DNA of 64,000 nucleotides from Blautia hansenii DSM 20583. GTDB taxonomy: Bacteria; Bacillota; Clostridia; Lachnospirales; Lachnospiraceae. Position numbers and translations under genes: made by a program. A model generated the notes under the pieces. The model did no database searches. It had not been told where the DNA came from and was given only the letters and a program-made list of their open reading frames with translations. This document shows positions 8,350 through 16,870 of the stretch, one piece after another. Location of the stretch: contig NZ_CP022413.2 of the NCBI RefSeq assembly GCF_002222595.2, positions 1,442,001-1,506,000 of the forward strand, written 5' to 3'. The number at the start of each line of letters is the position of its first letter. The stretch's first letter is position 1.

Positions 8350-9458
8350 AAAGCAGCCTCCTTATTTTCCTTACATATTTCCGTTATGGCTTCCGTTAAA
8401 TCCTCATCGGAAAGGGAGGTATCAATTACTGCATTTCCGCATCCCTGAAGAAGAATAAAACGAATATGACCTTTGTCCATCTTTTTATCTGATTTTGTAG
8501 TCATGAGAATATCCTCGCAGGATAAGCCGCTTACTTTTACAGGTAAATGAAATGCGTTTAATTCTGTAAGAACTTGCATATATTCTTCTTTTGATAAGAA
8601 GCCCTTTTTCAAAGATAAGTAGGCAGCCGCAGCGCATCCGATGGCAACACAGTGCCCGTGATGAAGAGAGAAATCTTTTAATTTCTCCACTGCATGTCCG
8701 ATAGTATGACCGAAATTCAAAACAGCACGTTCTCCGTGCTCTAAAGGATCGTTTTCAACTACGGTCTTTTTAATAACACAGCTTTTGTAAATCATTTCTT
8801 GACAAATAGCAGGCTGTCTTTCTGTGATTTCCTGTTTATGGTCCAAAAGCCATTGGCTGTAATCCTTGCTGCGTATAAAACCGTGCTTTACCACTTCTCC
8901 CATTCCGCTGATAAATTCTGTTTCCGGCAGTGTTTTGAGAACCTGTACATTTGCATAAACAAAAAGAGGCTGATGAAATGCGCCTACCATATTTTTATAC
9001 TGACCGAAATCCACTCCTGTTTTGCCTCCGATACTGCTGTCAACCTGAGCAAGCAGTGTGGTAGGAATTTGTACGAAATCAATGCCCCGCAGATAAGTGG
9101 CTGCGGTAAAACCGGTCATATCACCTACTACACCCCCGCCTAAAGCGGCCAGTAAATCGCCTCTGTCAAAATGATTGACAATTAAATGCTCGTAAATTCC
9201 TTCGATTTCTTTTAAGTTTTTGTTGGCTTCTCCGGCAGGAAGAACATAAGAGGTATAAATAAAATCTGTCTTTTTAAGTTCTTTTTCTACGGCGTCCAGA
9301 TACAGAGGGGCAACGTTGCTGTCTGTTACAATACAGATTTTTCTTCCTTTTTTGTTTAACGCATTTAATTTCTCTGAAAGCTTTTCAAAGCTTTTTTCAA
9401 AGAAAATATTGTAATGAAAATCTCCGGCTTTTTTTACTTGTAAAACTTCCTGTTCCAT
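8346..9458 (-). CDS. aroB: 3-dehydroquinate synthase
   Basis: A 370-residue NAD-dependent enzyme of the shikimate pathway that converts DAHP to 3-dehydroquinate. It shows the nucleotide-binding GGGVVGD segment near residue 108, the metal and substrate motifs around FGHTIGHAVE with its His residues, and the KYKNMVGAFHQP-type region. Length is normal. AGGAGG lies upstream of the ATG, 16 bp after the ylmH stop. Its position between ylmH and lspA makes it part of a long - strand operon; other aro genes are not in this window. Confidence 0.96.
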   Translation of the reverse strand: MEQEVLQVKKAGDFHYNIFFEKSFEKLSEKLNALNKKGRKICIVTDSNVAPLYLDAVEKELKKTDFIYTSYVLPAGEANKNLKEIEGIYEHLIVNHFDRGDLLAALGGGVVGDMTGFTAATYLRGIDFVQIPTTLLAQVDSSIGGKTGVDFGQYKNMVGAFHQPLFVYANVQVLKTLPETEFISGMGEVVKHGFIRSKDYSQWLLDHKQEITERQPAICQEMIYKSCVIKKTVVENDPLEHGERAVLNFGHTIGHAVEKLKDFSLHHGHCVAIGCAAAAYLSLKKGFLSKEEYMQVLTELNAFHLPVKVSGLSCEDILMTTKSDKKMDKGHIRFILLQGCGNAVIDTSLSDEDLTEAITEICKENKEAAL

Positions 9459-9474
9459 TGAAAAATCCTCCTGT

Positions 9475-10227
9475 CTAACAATATTTATATAAAATCACAT
9501 GGCTGCGATTTTTTTTCGTTTTACTGGTTACAGAATGAAACTGAAATTTGCCTTTTCCACGAACAGATACAATATCTCCCTCTTTCAATACATAACCGTT
9601 AGAGACAACGCTTTTCCCGTTTATGAATACTTTTCCGCTTTCAATATAAGAAATCATACTGCTTCTGGATGTGCGAAATGCCAGACCGATGACACTGTCC
9701 AGACGAGGGGAAGCAACCGTACCGGAAATTTCTTCTCGTTTGGGAGTTGGAAGCTGATTTTCTTCTGTAATTCTCTCTGCTTTTACAGGAGTATGTTTGA
9801 TACGGCATATCTCATCGATTAAAAAATCGACCATAGAGGTGTGACAGAAAACAAAAGCGCCGTCTTCTTCTACTAATATGTCACCGATTTTACATCGCTC
9901 AATTCCCAGATTTAAAATAGAGCCCAGATAATCACGGTGTGTTAAAGTATCAGAAAATTTCCTGTTTAAAGGAGAGATTTTGATACAGGCAATAGGATAA
10001 TCTTCTTTACAACAAAAAGCATCAGATACGAATGCCGCCATCTGACGCTCTGCTGTTTCATAGCCTCCGAATAACAGAACCTGAACTCCTGTATCTGAAA
10101 AAGAAAGGCTGTGAAGGATATTTTGTTCATTTAAATCTAAAAAATCAGAGTAAGTAAGAATTCCTCTGTAATAGGATTTCTTACTTAACTCTAACATACG
10201 CTTTTTAAATAATTCTTCTTTTTCCAT
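9475..10227 (-). CDS. ylmH: YlmH-family S4-domain RNA-binding protein
   Basis: A 250-residue protein with the YlmH architecture: an N-terminal alpha/beta region and a C-terminal S4 RNA-binding domain (about 178-235), containing LDSVIGLAFRTSRS and a KGKFQF-type end. In Firmicutes YlmH is linked to ribosome rescue (peptidyl-tRNA binding) and sits beside sepF in the division cluster, as here. The binding site before the ATG is weak (GAGGGGAT, distant), so expression may be coupled to sepF, which ends 10 bp upstream. Confidence 0.88.
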   Translation of the reverse strand: MEKEELFKKRMLELSKKSYYRGILTYSDFLDLNEQNILHSLSFSDTGVQVLLFGGYETAERQMAAFVSDAFCCKEDYPIACIKISPLNRKFSDTLTHRDYLGSILNLGIERCKIGDILVEEDGAFVFCHTSMVDFLIDEICRIKHTPVKAERITEENQLPTPKREEISGTVASPRLDSVIGLAFRTSRSSMISYIESGKVFINGKSVVSNGYVLKEGDIVSVRGKGKFQFHSVTSKTKKNRSHVILYKYC

Positions 10228-10236
10228 AAGGCAAAA

Positions 10237-10815
10237 TTAAATCCCCTCGTACATAGAAGCACCTGTGATGTCGTTGAGTAAGTCCTGAGAATCACCGGTA
10301 ATATCCACACCTTCCGGTGTTAAGATGAAGATGTAAGAAGAAACCTTACGAATACTTCCCTGAATAGAATAACTTGCACCGGAAGTAAAATCAATAATAT
10401 GCTGGGCAAGATTGATATCCAGACCTTCCAGATTTAAAATTACAGTGCAGTTATCTAACAGTGCATCTACGATTTCTGTGGCATCATCAAACTGTTTTGG
10501 CTTGATAACACAAACCTCACTGGAGGAAGCCGGTTTCTTCACATTATACATAGGTGTGACTTTGCTGGAAGCAGTGGAAGTCTGTTTTGCAGATTTTGGC
10601 TGTTTTGTTGCAGCAGTCTGTTTTTCTGCTTTTTTGTAGCTTTTTGAGGAAGGAATATCGTCAAAATCATCATCAAAGTCATCGTCTAATTTTTTGAAAA
10701 ATCTTTTTTTCGGTTTTTCATCTTCAAAATCGTCATCTAAATCATCCAGAAAATCTTCATCGTCGAAGTCATCGTTTACTTTCACAGCATCTATAAATTT
10801 ACCTAAAATATTCAT
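10237..10815 (-). CDS. sepF: Cell division protein SepF
   Basis: A 192-residue protein. An Asp-rich N-terminal stretch (about 15-55) and a Lys/Ser/Thr linker precede the conserved DUF552/SepF core (about 90-185), with its VILNLEGLD and dimer-interface FTSGASYSIQG region. SepF tethers FtsZ filaments to the membrane and aligns the ring; the usual N-terminal amphipathic membrane helix would be the first dozen residues. It belongs to the yggS-sepF-ylmH cluster. The linker is unusually acidic and repetitive. Confidence 0.94.
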   Translation of the reverse strand: MNILGKFIDAVKVNDDFDDEDFLDDLDDDFEDEKPKKRFFKKLDDDFDDDFDDIPSSKSYKKAEKQTAATKQPKSAKQTSTASSKVTPMYNVKKPASSSEVCVIKPKQFDDATEIVDALLDNCTVILNLEGLDINLAQHIIDFTSGASYSIQGSIRKVSSYIFILTPEGVDITGDSQDLLNDITGASMYEGI

Positions 10816-10835
10816 TTTATAAAATCTCCTATCTG

Positions 10836-11531
10836 TTATATGGTATAATTTCTTTCCCCGAAGATACCTGTTCCCACTCGGACATGGGTAGCACCTTCTT
10901 CAATGGCAACCTCATAATCGCCTGTCATGCCCATACTCAGGACATCCATAGTAACATTATCAAAGTTTTTTCCTTTAATGTCAATACTTAAATTTTTTAA
11001 TTTTTGAAAAATCCATCTGTTTTCTTCCGGATTTTCCACATAAGGCGCAATGGTCATAAGCCCTTTTATGGCAATATTGGGAAGAAGTGATATTGCTTCA
11101 ATAAGAGGAAGCAATTCAGATGTACGTACACCGAATTTACTTTCTTCCTCTGCTACGTTTACTTCGATTAGGATTTTTGCCGTAACCTGTTTTTTCTGAG
11201 CCGCCTTGCTGATTTCTTCAGCAAGGCGCAGAGAGTCAACAGAATGAATGATACAGGCTTTATCAACAATATATTTTACCTTGTTTCTCTGTAAATGTCC
11301 TATCATGTGCCAATGAAGAGCAGAAGGAAGTATTTCTGCCTTTGCGGTAAGCTCCTGTACTTTATTTTCTCCGAAATCTCTTACATTTAAGGGGAGGAGT
11401 TCTTCTATCATAGAAACAGGCTTTGTTTTGCTTACTGCAATTAAAGTAACCTCCTCACGCTTTCTGCCCGCTCTTTTGCAGGCTTCTTCCACACGTTTTT
11501 CTACTTCTTTATAATTTTCACAGACGCTCAT
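10836..11531 (-). CDS. YggS-family PLP-binding protein (PLP homeostasis)
   Basis: A 231-residue alanine-racemase-fold protein. K35 in AVSKTKP is the expected Schiff-base lysine for pyridoxal phosphate. Other family marks are FGENKVQEL, WHMIGHLQRNK and the C-terminal RVGTGIFGER. YggS/PLPBP proteins hold PLP and influence amino-acid metabolism and do not catalyse a known reaction. AAAGGAG precedes the ATG. It is the ylmE position of the sepF-ylmH cluster. Confidence 0.93.
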   Translation of the reverse strand: MSVCENYKEVEKRVEEACKRAGRKREEVTLIAVSKTKPVSMIEELLPLNVRDFGENKVQELTAKAEILPSALHWHMIGHLQRNKVKYIVDKACIIHSVDSLRLAEEISKAAQKKQVTAKILIEVNVAEEESKFGVRTSELLPLIEAISLLPNIAIKGLMTIAPYVENPEENRWIFQKLKNLSIDIKGKNFDNVTMDVLSMGMTGDYEVAIEEGATHVRVGTGIFGERNYTI

Positions 11532-11551
11532 TGTGGTCTCCTTTCTCTGAA

Positions 11552-13033
11552 TTAGTAAGTACCGGACAGAATATCTTCTTCCTGAACCTTTTCACCGTCC
11601 AGAACAATATAATCAAAAGGCTGAAGTCCGTAAGAAGTACCCTGTTCTACGATGCAGTATTCTTCATTTTGGTCAAGAATTTCGATTTGGCGGAATACAG
11701 CATAGCCCTTGTTCATACCGTATACCCCCTCCAGATAATCAACCTCTCCCATGACAAAGGTCTCGTTGGAGTCCGGTTTAATCAAAACATCGCCTTCTTG
11801 GAAGGTTTCCTTATCCACATAGCAATATCCGCCGGGAGTATCTGTCGTATCATAAGTAATTTCATTTCCTTCCTCGTCAATTTCCTTGTAAATGACAGGT
11901 TCTATAAATTCTGTGGTAGACGCTTTGTTTTTCTTCTGCAATTCTCTGATAAATCCTTTTCCTTCTGTGTTGTTTCCATTGGCAAGGAAATCTCTCGGAA
12001 TGAGATAAAATTCTTTTGTCACAATAGAACTTACCGGTATTTTTAAACCGCTTCTGGTATTGACAACCAGCTCAATTTCAAGAAATCGGTCTGAAGCATA
12101 ACGTGCCATACCATTTTTTAAATGAATTTGTGCAACCTTTTGGTCTCCGATTGTCACAATGGATAAAGCTCCGTTTTGGCTTTCTCCGTCTTTTAAGAAT
12201 TTTACCTTAATGCTGCTTCGGTCTGCAATGGTAGCAGCCAGCTTGTCTGTAAGCGGAACCATTAAGGTCCATTCCTCACTGGTAATCACCTTATAGACCG
12301 GGTCGCCTTTTTTAATCTTTTCGTTGGTTAAAAGCTCTGTTTTTTTATAAGCTTTTTCATCAAAGTCACTTTCTTTTAAGGCTTCCGGTGTTTTTTTCTC
12401 ATAGCCGTCTGTGGAGTAAACCACAACGCCTGCTTCCGGTGAAGTGAAGACCTTTTGATTTCCAAGAGAAACGGATGCGCCTACGGCTTGTCCCTTTAGA
12501 ACATTGCTGTCCTCCTCGGCAGCTTCTGTGGAAGTATCTGTTTCGTCCATTATGCCGGAAGCATGAAGAATATTTCCTTGCAGCTCATATTTGAAGCTGT
12601 ATGTATCATAAAAATCACTGCCTTGAAAGCCGTAGGAAAATTTTGCCATGTTTGCCCGCATCTTTTCCAACTGTTCTGCAGAAAGCTCTACGTCAGCAGC
12701 TTCTGTTTTTTTGTCATCCAATGCGTATACAGAGCCGTTCTTCCTTACCTGCATACCTTCTCGTGCATAATAATTAATATAACCGGAGCCGCCTGCCGGC
12801 ACAAGCTGTTCCTCACGAAGCGCCAGTGCGCTGCATACAGGGTTTTTCGTTAAAGGCCCTACGGTAACCTGATAGGAGGTTACATGGTCGGAGGTCGCAT
12901 ATAAAACAACGGTAATTATCATGTAAAGCAGCAAAACACCAAACATAATGGTTGTAATATTAAAGGTCAGCAGCTTTTTTAAAAATAAAAAAAACTGCTT
13001 GAGTTTTTTTAAAATTTTCTTTCCGATTGACAA
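11552..13033 (-). CDS. HlyD-like membrane adaptor protein in the sepF cluster
   Basis: A protein of about 493 residues with a basic N-terminus (Lys-rich, about 1-22), one transmembrane segment (about 24-47) and a large extracytoplasmic part with barrel/lipoyl-like repeats. It is annotated in related genomes as a HlyD-family efflux adaptor. No ABC or MFS partner is adjacent, so transport is unproven; the place in the sepF cluster suggests an envelope or division role. I start at TTG 13033 because AAAGGAG lies 7 nt upstream of it; the ATG codons further out (13087, 13069) have no binding site. Confidence 0.65.
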   Translation of the reverse strand: MSIGKKILKKLKQFFLFLKKLLTFNITTIMFGVLLLYMIITVVLYATSDHVTSYQVTVGPLTKNPVCSALALREEQLVPAGGSGYINYYAREGMQVRKNGSVYALDDKKTEAADVELSAEQLEKMRANMAKFSYGFQGSDFYDTYSFKYELQGNILHASGIMDETDTSTEAAEEDSNVLKGQAVGASVSLGNQKVFTSPEAGVVVYSTDGYEKKTPEALKESDFDEKAYKKTELLTNEKIKKGDPVYKVITSEEWTLMVPLTDKLAATIADRSSIKVKFLKDGESQNGALSIVTIGDQKVAQIHLKNGMARYASDRFLEIELVVNTRSGLKIPVSSIVTKEFYLIPRDFLANGNNTEGKGFIRELQKKNKASTTEFIEPVIYKEIDEEGNEITYDTTDTPGGYCYVDKETFQEGDVLIKPDSNETFVMGEVDYLEGVYGMNKGYAVFRQIEILDQNEEYCIVEQGTSYGLQPFDYIVLDGEKVQEEDILSGTY

Positions 13034-13173
13034 CTTTAATCTCCTTTGTTCTAATTGTCTTTTCAGCATTATATTATATTTTAACATTTTCTATATGGAA
13101 GCACAATAGAAAAAATTTTGCATAAAACAGGATTTTGCGGACACACTAAATAAGGATAAAGGAGGCTTCATTT

Positions 13174-13389
13174 ATGAATAGCAGAGCTTTAGATTACACA
13201 GCATTAGTAATTGCCTTAATCGGTGCAGTGAATTGGGGATTAATCGGATTTTTCCGGTTCAATCTGGTAACCTTCTTATTCGGAGATATGGTATGGGTAA
13301 CCAGAATTATTTACGCACTGGTTGGAATTTGCGGATTATATCTTTTTACCCTATTCGGAAGAATTCAGGCTTTTGGAGAAAAGATGTAA
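13174..13389 (+). CDS. Small membrane protein, DUF378 family
   Basis: A 71-residue protein with two transmembrane helices and the family signature (LDY...ALVIALIGAVNWGLIG, then a second hydrophobic helix near ALVGICGLYLF). The function of DUF378 proteins is unknown. A strong AAAGGAGG lies before the ATG. It is a single-gene + strand unit divergent from the HlyD-like gene and closed by a hairpin terminator. Confidence 0.85.
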   Translation: MNSRALDYTALVIALIGAVNWGLIGFFRFNLVTFLFGDMVWVTRIIYALVGICGLYLFTLFGRIQAFGEKM

Positions 13390-13398
13390 CAGCACTGC

Positions 13399-13450
13399 AA
13401 AAAGCCACCACGCAAAATCAAACTTGTGTGATGGCTTTTTGTATCTTTCA
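13399..13450 (+). terminator. Rho-independent terminator after the DUF378 gene
   Basis: AAAAAGCCACCAC (13399 on) pairs with GTGATGGCTTTTT (ending 13450) with about one mismatch in the stem and ends in a T run. Its A-rich left side would let it also serve the - strand P-loop gene's neighbours weakly. Confidence 0.75.
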
Positions 13451-13494
13451 TGTTTTTAAACTTTTGTAGAATTGTATAATAGGAAAATCGCTAA

Positions 13495-13914
13495 TTACAT
13501 AGAAACGAGAAGCATCTCTTTTGCACATTCCGGCAACTGAGAGGCATCTTTTGATACACTGAGTACAAAAGAAACCTGATATTTTTCACCCATTGTCTGC
13601 AGGCGTTTTAATACATCCGCAAGTTCTTCATCTGTTACTTTTGAGATTTTAAGAAAGCTGTCTAAGAAAATCTTTTCCAAATCATTGTCCTGTGAAAGGA
13701 TACCGGAAAGAAATCCTATAAATTCACTGCTGTTTTGAATATCAAATTCAGATAAATCAATCAGACGTACTTTGTTATTTAACTCATACATGTGTTTTTT
13801 GCTCTTATCAAGATAAACAAATGTACCTGTTGCTTCTTTAATCTCCGTATTTACTTTGTCTAAAAGTATTTTTGTTTTTCCTTTTCCTTTTTCGCCTACA
13901 ATTAACTGAACCAT
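13495..13914 (-). CDS. Small P-loop NTPase-like protein
   Basis: A 139-residue protein. It starts with a Walker A motif, GEKGKGKT, at residues 7-14, followed by a RecA-like short fold with a hydrophobic strand (KYQVSFVLSVS) near the C-terminus. Related entries are labelled PilT/twitching motility, but the protein is far too short for a PilT motor and has no other pilus gene nearby. The function is unknown. AAGGAGG lies before the ATG. It is probably a single-gene transcript. Confidence 0.65.
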   Translation of the reverse strand: MVQLIVGEKGKGKTKILLDKVNTEIKEATGTFVYLDKSKKHMYELNNKVRLIDLSEFDIQNSSEFIGFLSGILSQDNDLEKIFLDSFLKISKVTDEELADVLKRLQTMGEKYQVSFVLSVSKDASQLPECAKEMLLVSM

Positions 13915-14036
13915 CGCAATTTCCTCCTTAGCCGCACGTAATATGTATATTTACCAAAAACGTGGTTATCGTTAAAATAATTATAGTGCATATTGTTCGA
14001 AAATTCAATGGTAAAATGAAAAAATATAGTAATTTT

Positions 14037-15041
14037 TTATCTATTTGTCTGGCTCAGCATTTCAGACATTCTTTCCATCAAGGCGCTTTCTGTTTCCGCA
14101 TGAAATACAATGGAAATATAAAATTCACCGTATTTATTCTGGGTTAATAAAGCCGCATAATTGTTGGATTTTGAAGTGAAGGTTTTACCGCCTAAGACAG
14201 TAACGTCTTTTGGTATTGTTACCTTTCCGGCAGTAAAAGGATTATCACTGTCTAACCAACGCTGTTTTAATTCGTCTTTTGGAGTGGTGTAATTGATTGT
14301 ATAGTCAGGCAGGGACATGGCGTTTAGCAAATCAGGATATTTTAAAAATTCATTGAGCAATAAATAAATATCATAGACCGTGGTATACTGCTCATCTGAG
14401 GTATATCCTGTGGAATTTGCATAATGTGTATTGGTCATGCCCAGTTCTGTTGCTCTTTCGTTCATCAGGGTAACAAAAGCTTCCTGTGAACCGCCCGTAA
14501 GTCGGGCAAGAGCCTGACAGGCATCTTCGGCAGAAGAAACAAGAACGGCATTTAAAAGCTGTTTTACTGTAACATGATATCCTTCCTGTAAGCCGCAGCC
14601 TCTGGCTTCTTTTCCATATACTCTGTCATCGCCTTCAATGACTGCTTCGTCCTCCAAATTTAAGCGTTCCACGGCAAGTAAAGCAGTCATAAGCTGCGTA
14701 ACCTTTCCCGGCTCTGTTTTTTCATATAAATGATTGGAAAAGGGAATTGTGCCCTCTCCAAGTGAGAAAAATCCTGCCATTTCTTCGGAAATGTTCTGAA
14801 TACCTTCCAGCTGGGTAAAATCTTCTCCAACGCAGAGATTGCGGGAAAGCCCGGGAGCTACCAGAGCGTCTTCTCTGGCAGAAGTTCCAAAAGCCTGTAT
14901 ACTTTTGTTATAAGGATGCTCATCCTCAAAATTTTTATCTTTGGATAACAAAACAATTCCTAAAATCACAAAAAGAACGATAATCATAGCAGCCAGCTTT
15001 AGAAAAAGCACTTTTTTTCTTTTTTTATTTATACATTTCAC
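14037..15041 (-). CDS. DacA/DacF-like D,D-carboxypeptidase homologue, catalytic motifs lost
   Basis: A 334-residue protein with a membrane anchor (about 10-33) and the fold of penicillin-binding D-alanyl-D-alanine carboxypeptidases, including LMTALLAVERL and the ANSTGY region. At the positions of the three active motifs it differs: PGKVTQLMT where the family has the SxxK tetrad, SAE instead of SGN, and KTF instead of KTG. Unless I have misaligned it, it cannot act as a serine peptidase and may be a scaffold or regulator of wall synthesis. The start is a GTG inside the end of mgsA (17-bp overlap), so it belongs to the mre-min operon. Confidence 0.75.
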   Translation of the reverse strand: MKCINKKRKKVLFLKLAAMIIVLFVILGIVLLSKDKNFEDEHPYNKSIQAFGTSAREDALVAPGLSRNLCVGEDFTQLEGIQNISEEMAGFFSLGEGTIPFSNHLYEKTEPGKVTQLMTALLAVERLNLEDEAVIEGDDRVYGKEARGCGLQEGYHVTVKQLLNAVLVSSAEDACQALARLTGGSQEAFVTLMNERATELGMTNTHYANSTGYTSDEQYTTVYDIYLLLNEFLKYPDLLNAMSLPDYTINYTTPKDELKQRWLDSDNPFTAGKVTIPKDVTVLGGKTFTSKSNNYAALLTQNKYGEFYISIVFHAETESALMERMSEMLSQTNR

Positions 15042-15420
15042 GCCAATCCAGCTCTCCTCTTCCTAAGGAACGAATCATCATTTCAGCAGTTGCCAGATTG
15101 GTTGCCATAGGAATATTATGGGTATCGCACAGCATAAAAATACGCTTTACATCCGGATCCTGCTTTTGCGGAGCTAAAGGCTCACGTAAGTAGATGATTA
15201 AATCCATTTCATTTTGCTCAATCATAGCGCCTAACTGTTGTTCGCCGCCTAAATGTCCTGCAAGAAATTTGTGAACCGTAAGATTGGAAGCTTCTTCAAT
15301 CAGTCTTCCGGTAGTGCCTGTGGCATATAATGTATTTTTTGACAGAATATTTCTGTATGCGATGCAAAAGTTCTGCATCAGTTTTTTCTTTGAGTTGTGT
15401 GCAATCAATCCGATGTTCAT
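15025..15420 (-). CDS. mgsA: Methylglyoxal synthase
   Basis: A 131-residue enzyme that converts dihydroxyacetone phosphate to methylglyoxal and phosphate. It shows the phosphate-binding ATGTTGRLIEE segment, GGEQQLGAMI and the C-terminal ATNLATAEMM motif typical of MgsA. It overlaps the end of rodA by 4 bp (ATGA) and the next gene by 17 bp, so it is translationally coupled at the end of the shape operon, a common clostridial placement. Confidence 0.96.
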   Translation of the reverse strand: MNIGLIAHNSKKKLMQNFCIAYRNILSKNTLYATGTTGRLIEEASNLTVHKFLAGHLGGEQQLGAMIEQNEMDLIIYLREPLAPQKQDPDVKRIFMLCDTHNIPMATNLATAEMMIRSLGRGELDWREMYK

Positions 15421-16547
15421 GATTTTTCAACCTCCCTGTAAGTTCTATATTTTTGTAATCCCACATTTAATACGAGTCCCATTCCGATGTAAAGGCTGAC
15501 AATAGAAGTCAGTCCATAGCTGACAAAAGGAAGGGGAGTTCCTGTGTTTGGCAGAATTTTTGTTACTACGGCAATATTGATGAAGGTCTGTATTCCGACT
15601 AAAGATGCAACGCCGCAGCAAATTAGTTTGCCCGAAGCATCCTTTGCCCGAAGACTGACACGGATACATTCTAAAATTACCAAAAAGAGCATAAGCAAAA
15701 TGGCAGTACAGCCGATAAAGCCAAGCTCTTCTCCTGCCACAGAGAAAATAAAGTCCGTCTGATTTTCAGAAACAAAATTTCCTTTGTTGGCAGATGCCAC
15801 TTCATTGTTGTTAAGTCCTTTTCCTGTAAGCTGACCGGAGCCAATGGCGGTTACAGAGTTTTCCTGCTGTAAAACATCATCAGAATAAGCGTCATCTTCA
15901 GAGTTTAAAAACGCCATAATTCGGTCACGCTGATAGTCTTTAATCAATTTTTGGTCAGGCTGGACAACAATAAACAAAAAAACGATTGCCATAGGAACCG
16001 CTATTAAAAGAATACTGCCGATAATTTTATAGCTTAATCCTGCAACATAAATCATGATACAAAAAAGTATAGCAACCGTAATGGTATTTTTCAAGTCCGG
16101 CTGTGATAAAATTAAAGACAACGGAATGGCAATTAAGACAACTGCTTTGACCAGAGTTCGCAAAGTGTTCAAGTCTTCTTCATGGTCCATAAAAAATTTG
16201 GCAAAGAATAAGATTAAAATAATCTTAGCTAATTCCGTAGGCTGAAACTGAAATCCTCCGATACTTAACCAACGTTGAGCTCCGTTTGCATCAGTACCCA
16301 TTACTTTTACTAAAAGAAGTAAAAGTATGTTACCTCCGTACATAATCCAGCTGAAATTTAAAATCCAGCTAAAATCTATGAGGGATACAATTACCATAAC
16401 GATAAGCCCTAAAACCATTCCTAAAAACTGTTTCTTCTGCAAACTGGGGTCTGCGCTTCCTACCAGCAGAACCCCCATTGAGGTCAATGCCATAAGAACA
16501 ATTATCAATCTGAAGTTGTAATCTTGTAATTTATATTGTCTAATCAT
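15417..16547 (-). CDS. rodA: FtsW/RodA/SpoVE-family peptidoglycan glycosyltransferase
   Basis: A 376-residue SEDS protein with about ten transmembrane segments and the conserved regions AQRWLSIGGFQFQPTELAK and the C-terminal PNTGTPLPFVSYGLTS. SEDS proteins polymerise lipid II and work with a class B PBP, here the PBP2 of the same operon. The gene order with mreBCD, PBP2 and minDE argues for RodA over FtsW or SpoVE. It ends in mgsA with a 4-bp overlap. Confidence 0.9.
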   Translation of the reverse strand: MIRQYKLQDYNFRLIIVLMALTSMGVLLVGSADPSLQKKQFLGMVLGLIVMVIVSLIDFSWILNFSWIMYGGNILLLLLVKVMGTDANGAQRWLSIGGFQFQPTELAKIILILFFAKFFMDHEEDLNTLRTLVKAVVLIAIPLSLILSQPDLKNTITVAILFCIMIYVAGLSYKIIGSILLIAVPMAIVFLFIVVQPDQKLIKDYQRDRIMAFLNSEDDAYSDDVLQQENSVTAIGSGQLTGKGLNNNEVASANKGNFVSENQTDFIFSVAGEELGFIGCTAILLMLFLVILECIRVSLRAKDASGKLICCGVASLVGIQTFINIAVVTKILPNTGTPLPFVSYGLTSIVSLYIGMGLVLNVGLQKYRTYREVEKS

Positions 16548-16589
16548 GAAAACACCTATTTTTCTTCTGGTCTTTAAAGTTTCCTTTCA

Positions 16590-16853
16590 TCATCTCTGAA
16601 ATAACATGCCCGGAGATGAATTTTTAATATCTGTCTGTAACGGAATATATGCTGTTACCGTTGCCGTATCTTTTCGATAACGGATTTCAACCTTTTGTTC
16701 GTGTACAGCAAAATATTTGTTTACAGCACGAATTAAATCATTTTGCAGCATGGTCATCATTTGTGGAGAACATTCCAGCCGCTCAGAAGTAAGGAGCAGC
16801 TTCAAGCGGTCTTTTGCAACAAAACCGGATGGTCTGCATGGAAATCGAAACAT
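16590..16853 (-). CDS. minE: Cell division topological specificity factor MinE
   Basis: An 87-residue protein of normal MinE length. It has an N-terminal segment with AKDRLKLLLTSER (anti-MinCD helix/strand region, about 14-26) and a C-terminal dimerisation domain with VEIRYRK. MinE stimulates MinD ATPase activity and positions the division site. AAGGAGG lies before the ATG, 17 bp after minD. Confidence 0.93.
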   Translation of the reverse strand: MFRFPCRPSGFVAKDRLKLLLTSERLECSPQMMTMLQNDLIRAVNKYFAVHEQKVEIRYRKDTATVTAYIPLQTDIKNSSPGMLFQR

Positions 16854-16870
16854 TCCTAATCCTCCTTCTT

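Noticed and set aside
10412..10639. A + strand frame opposite sepF
   Set aside because: It is produced by the repetitive Asp/Lys/Ser codons of sepF on the other strand.
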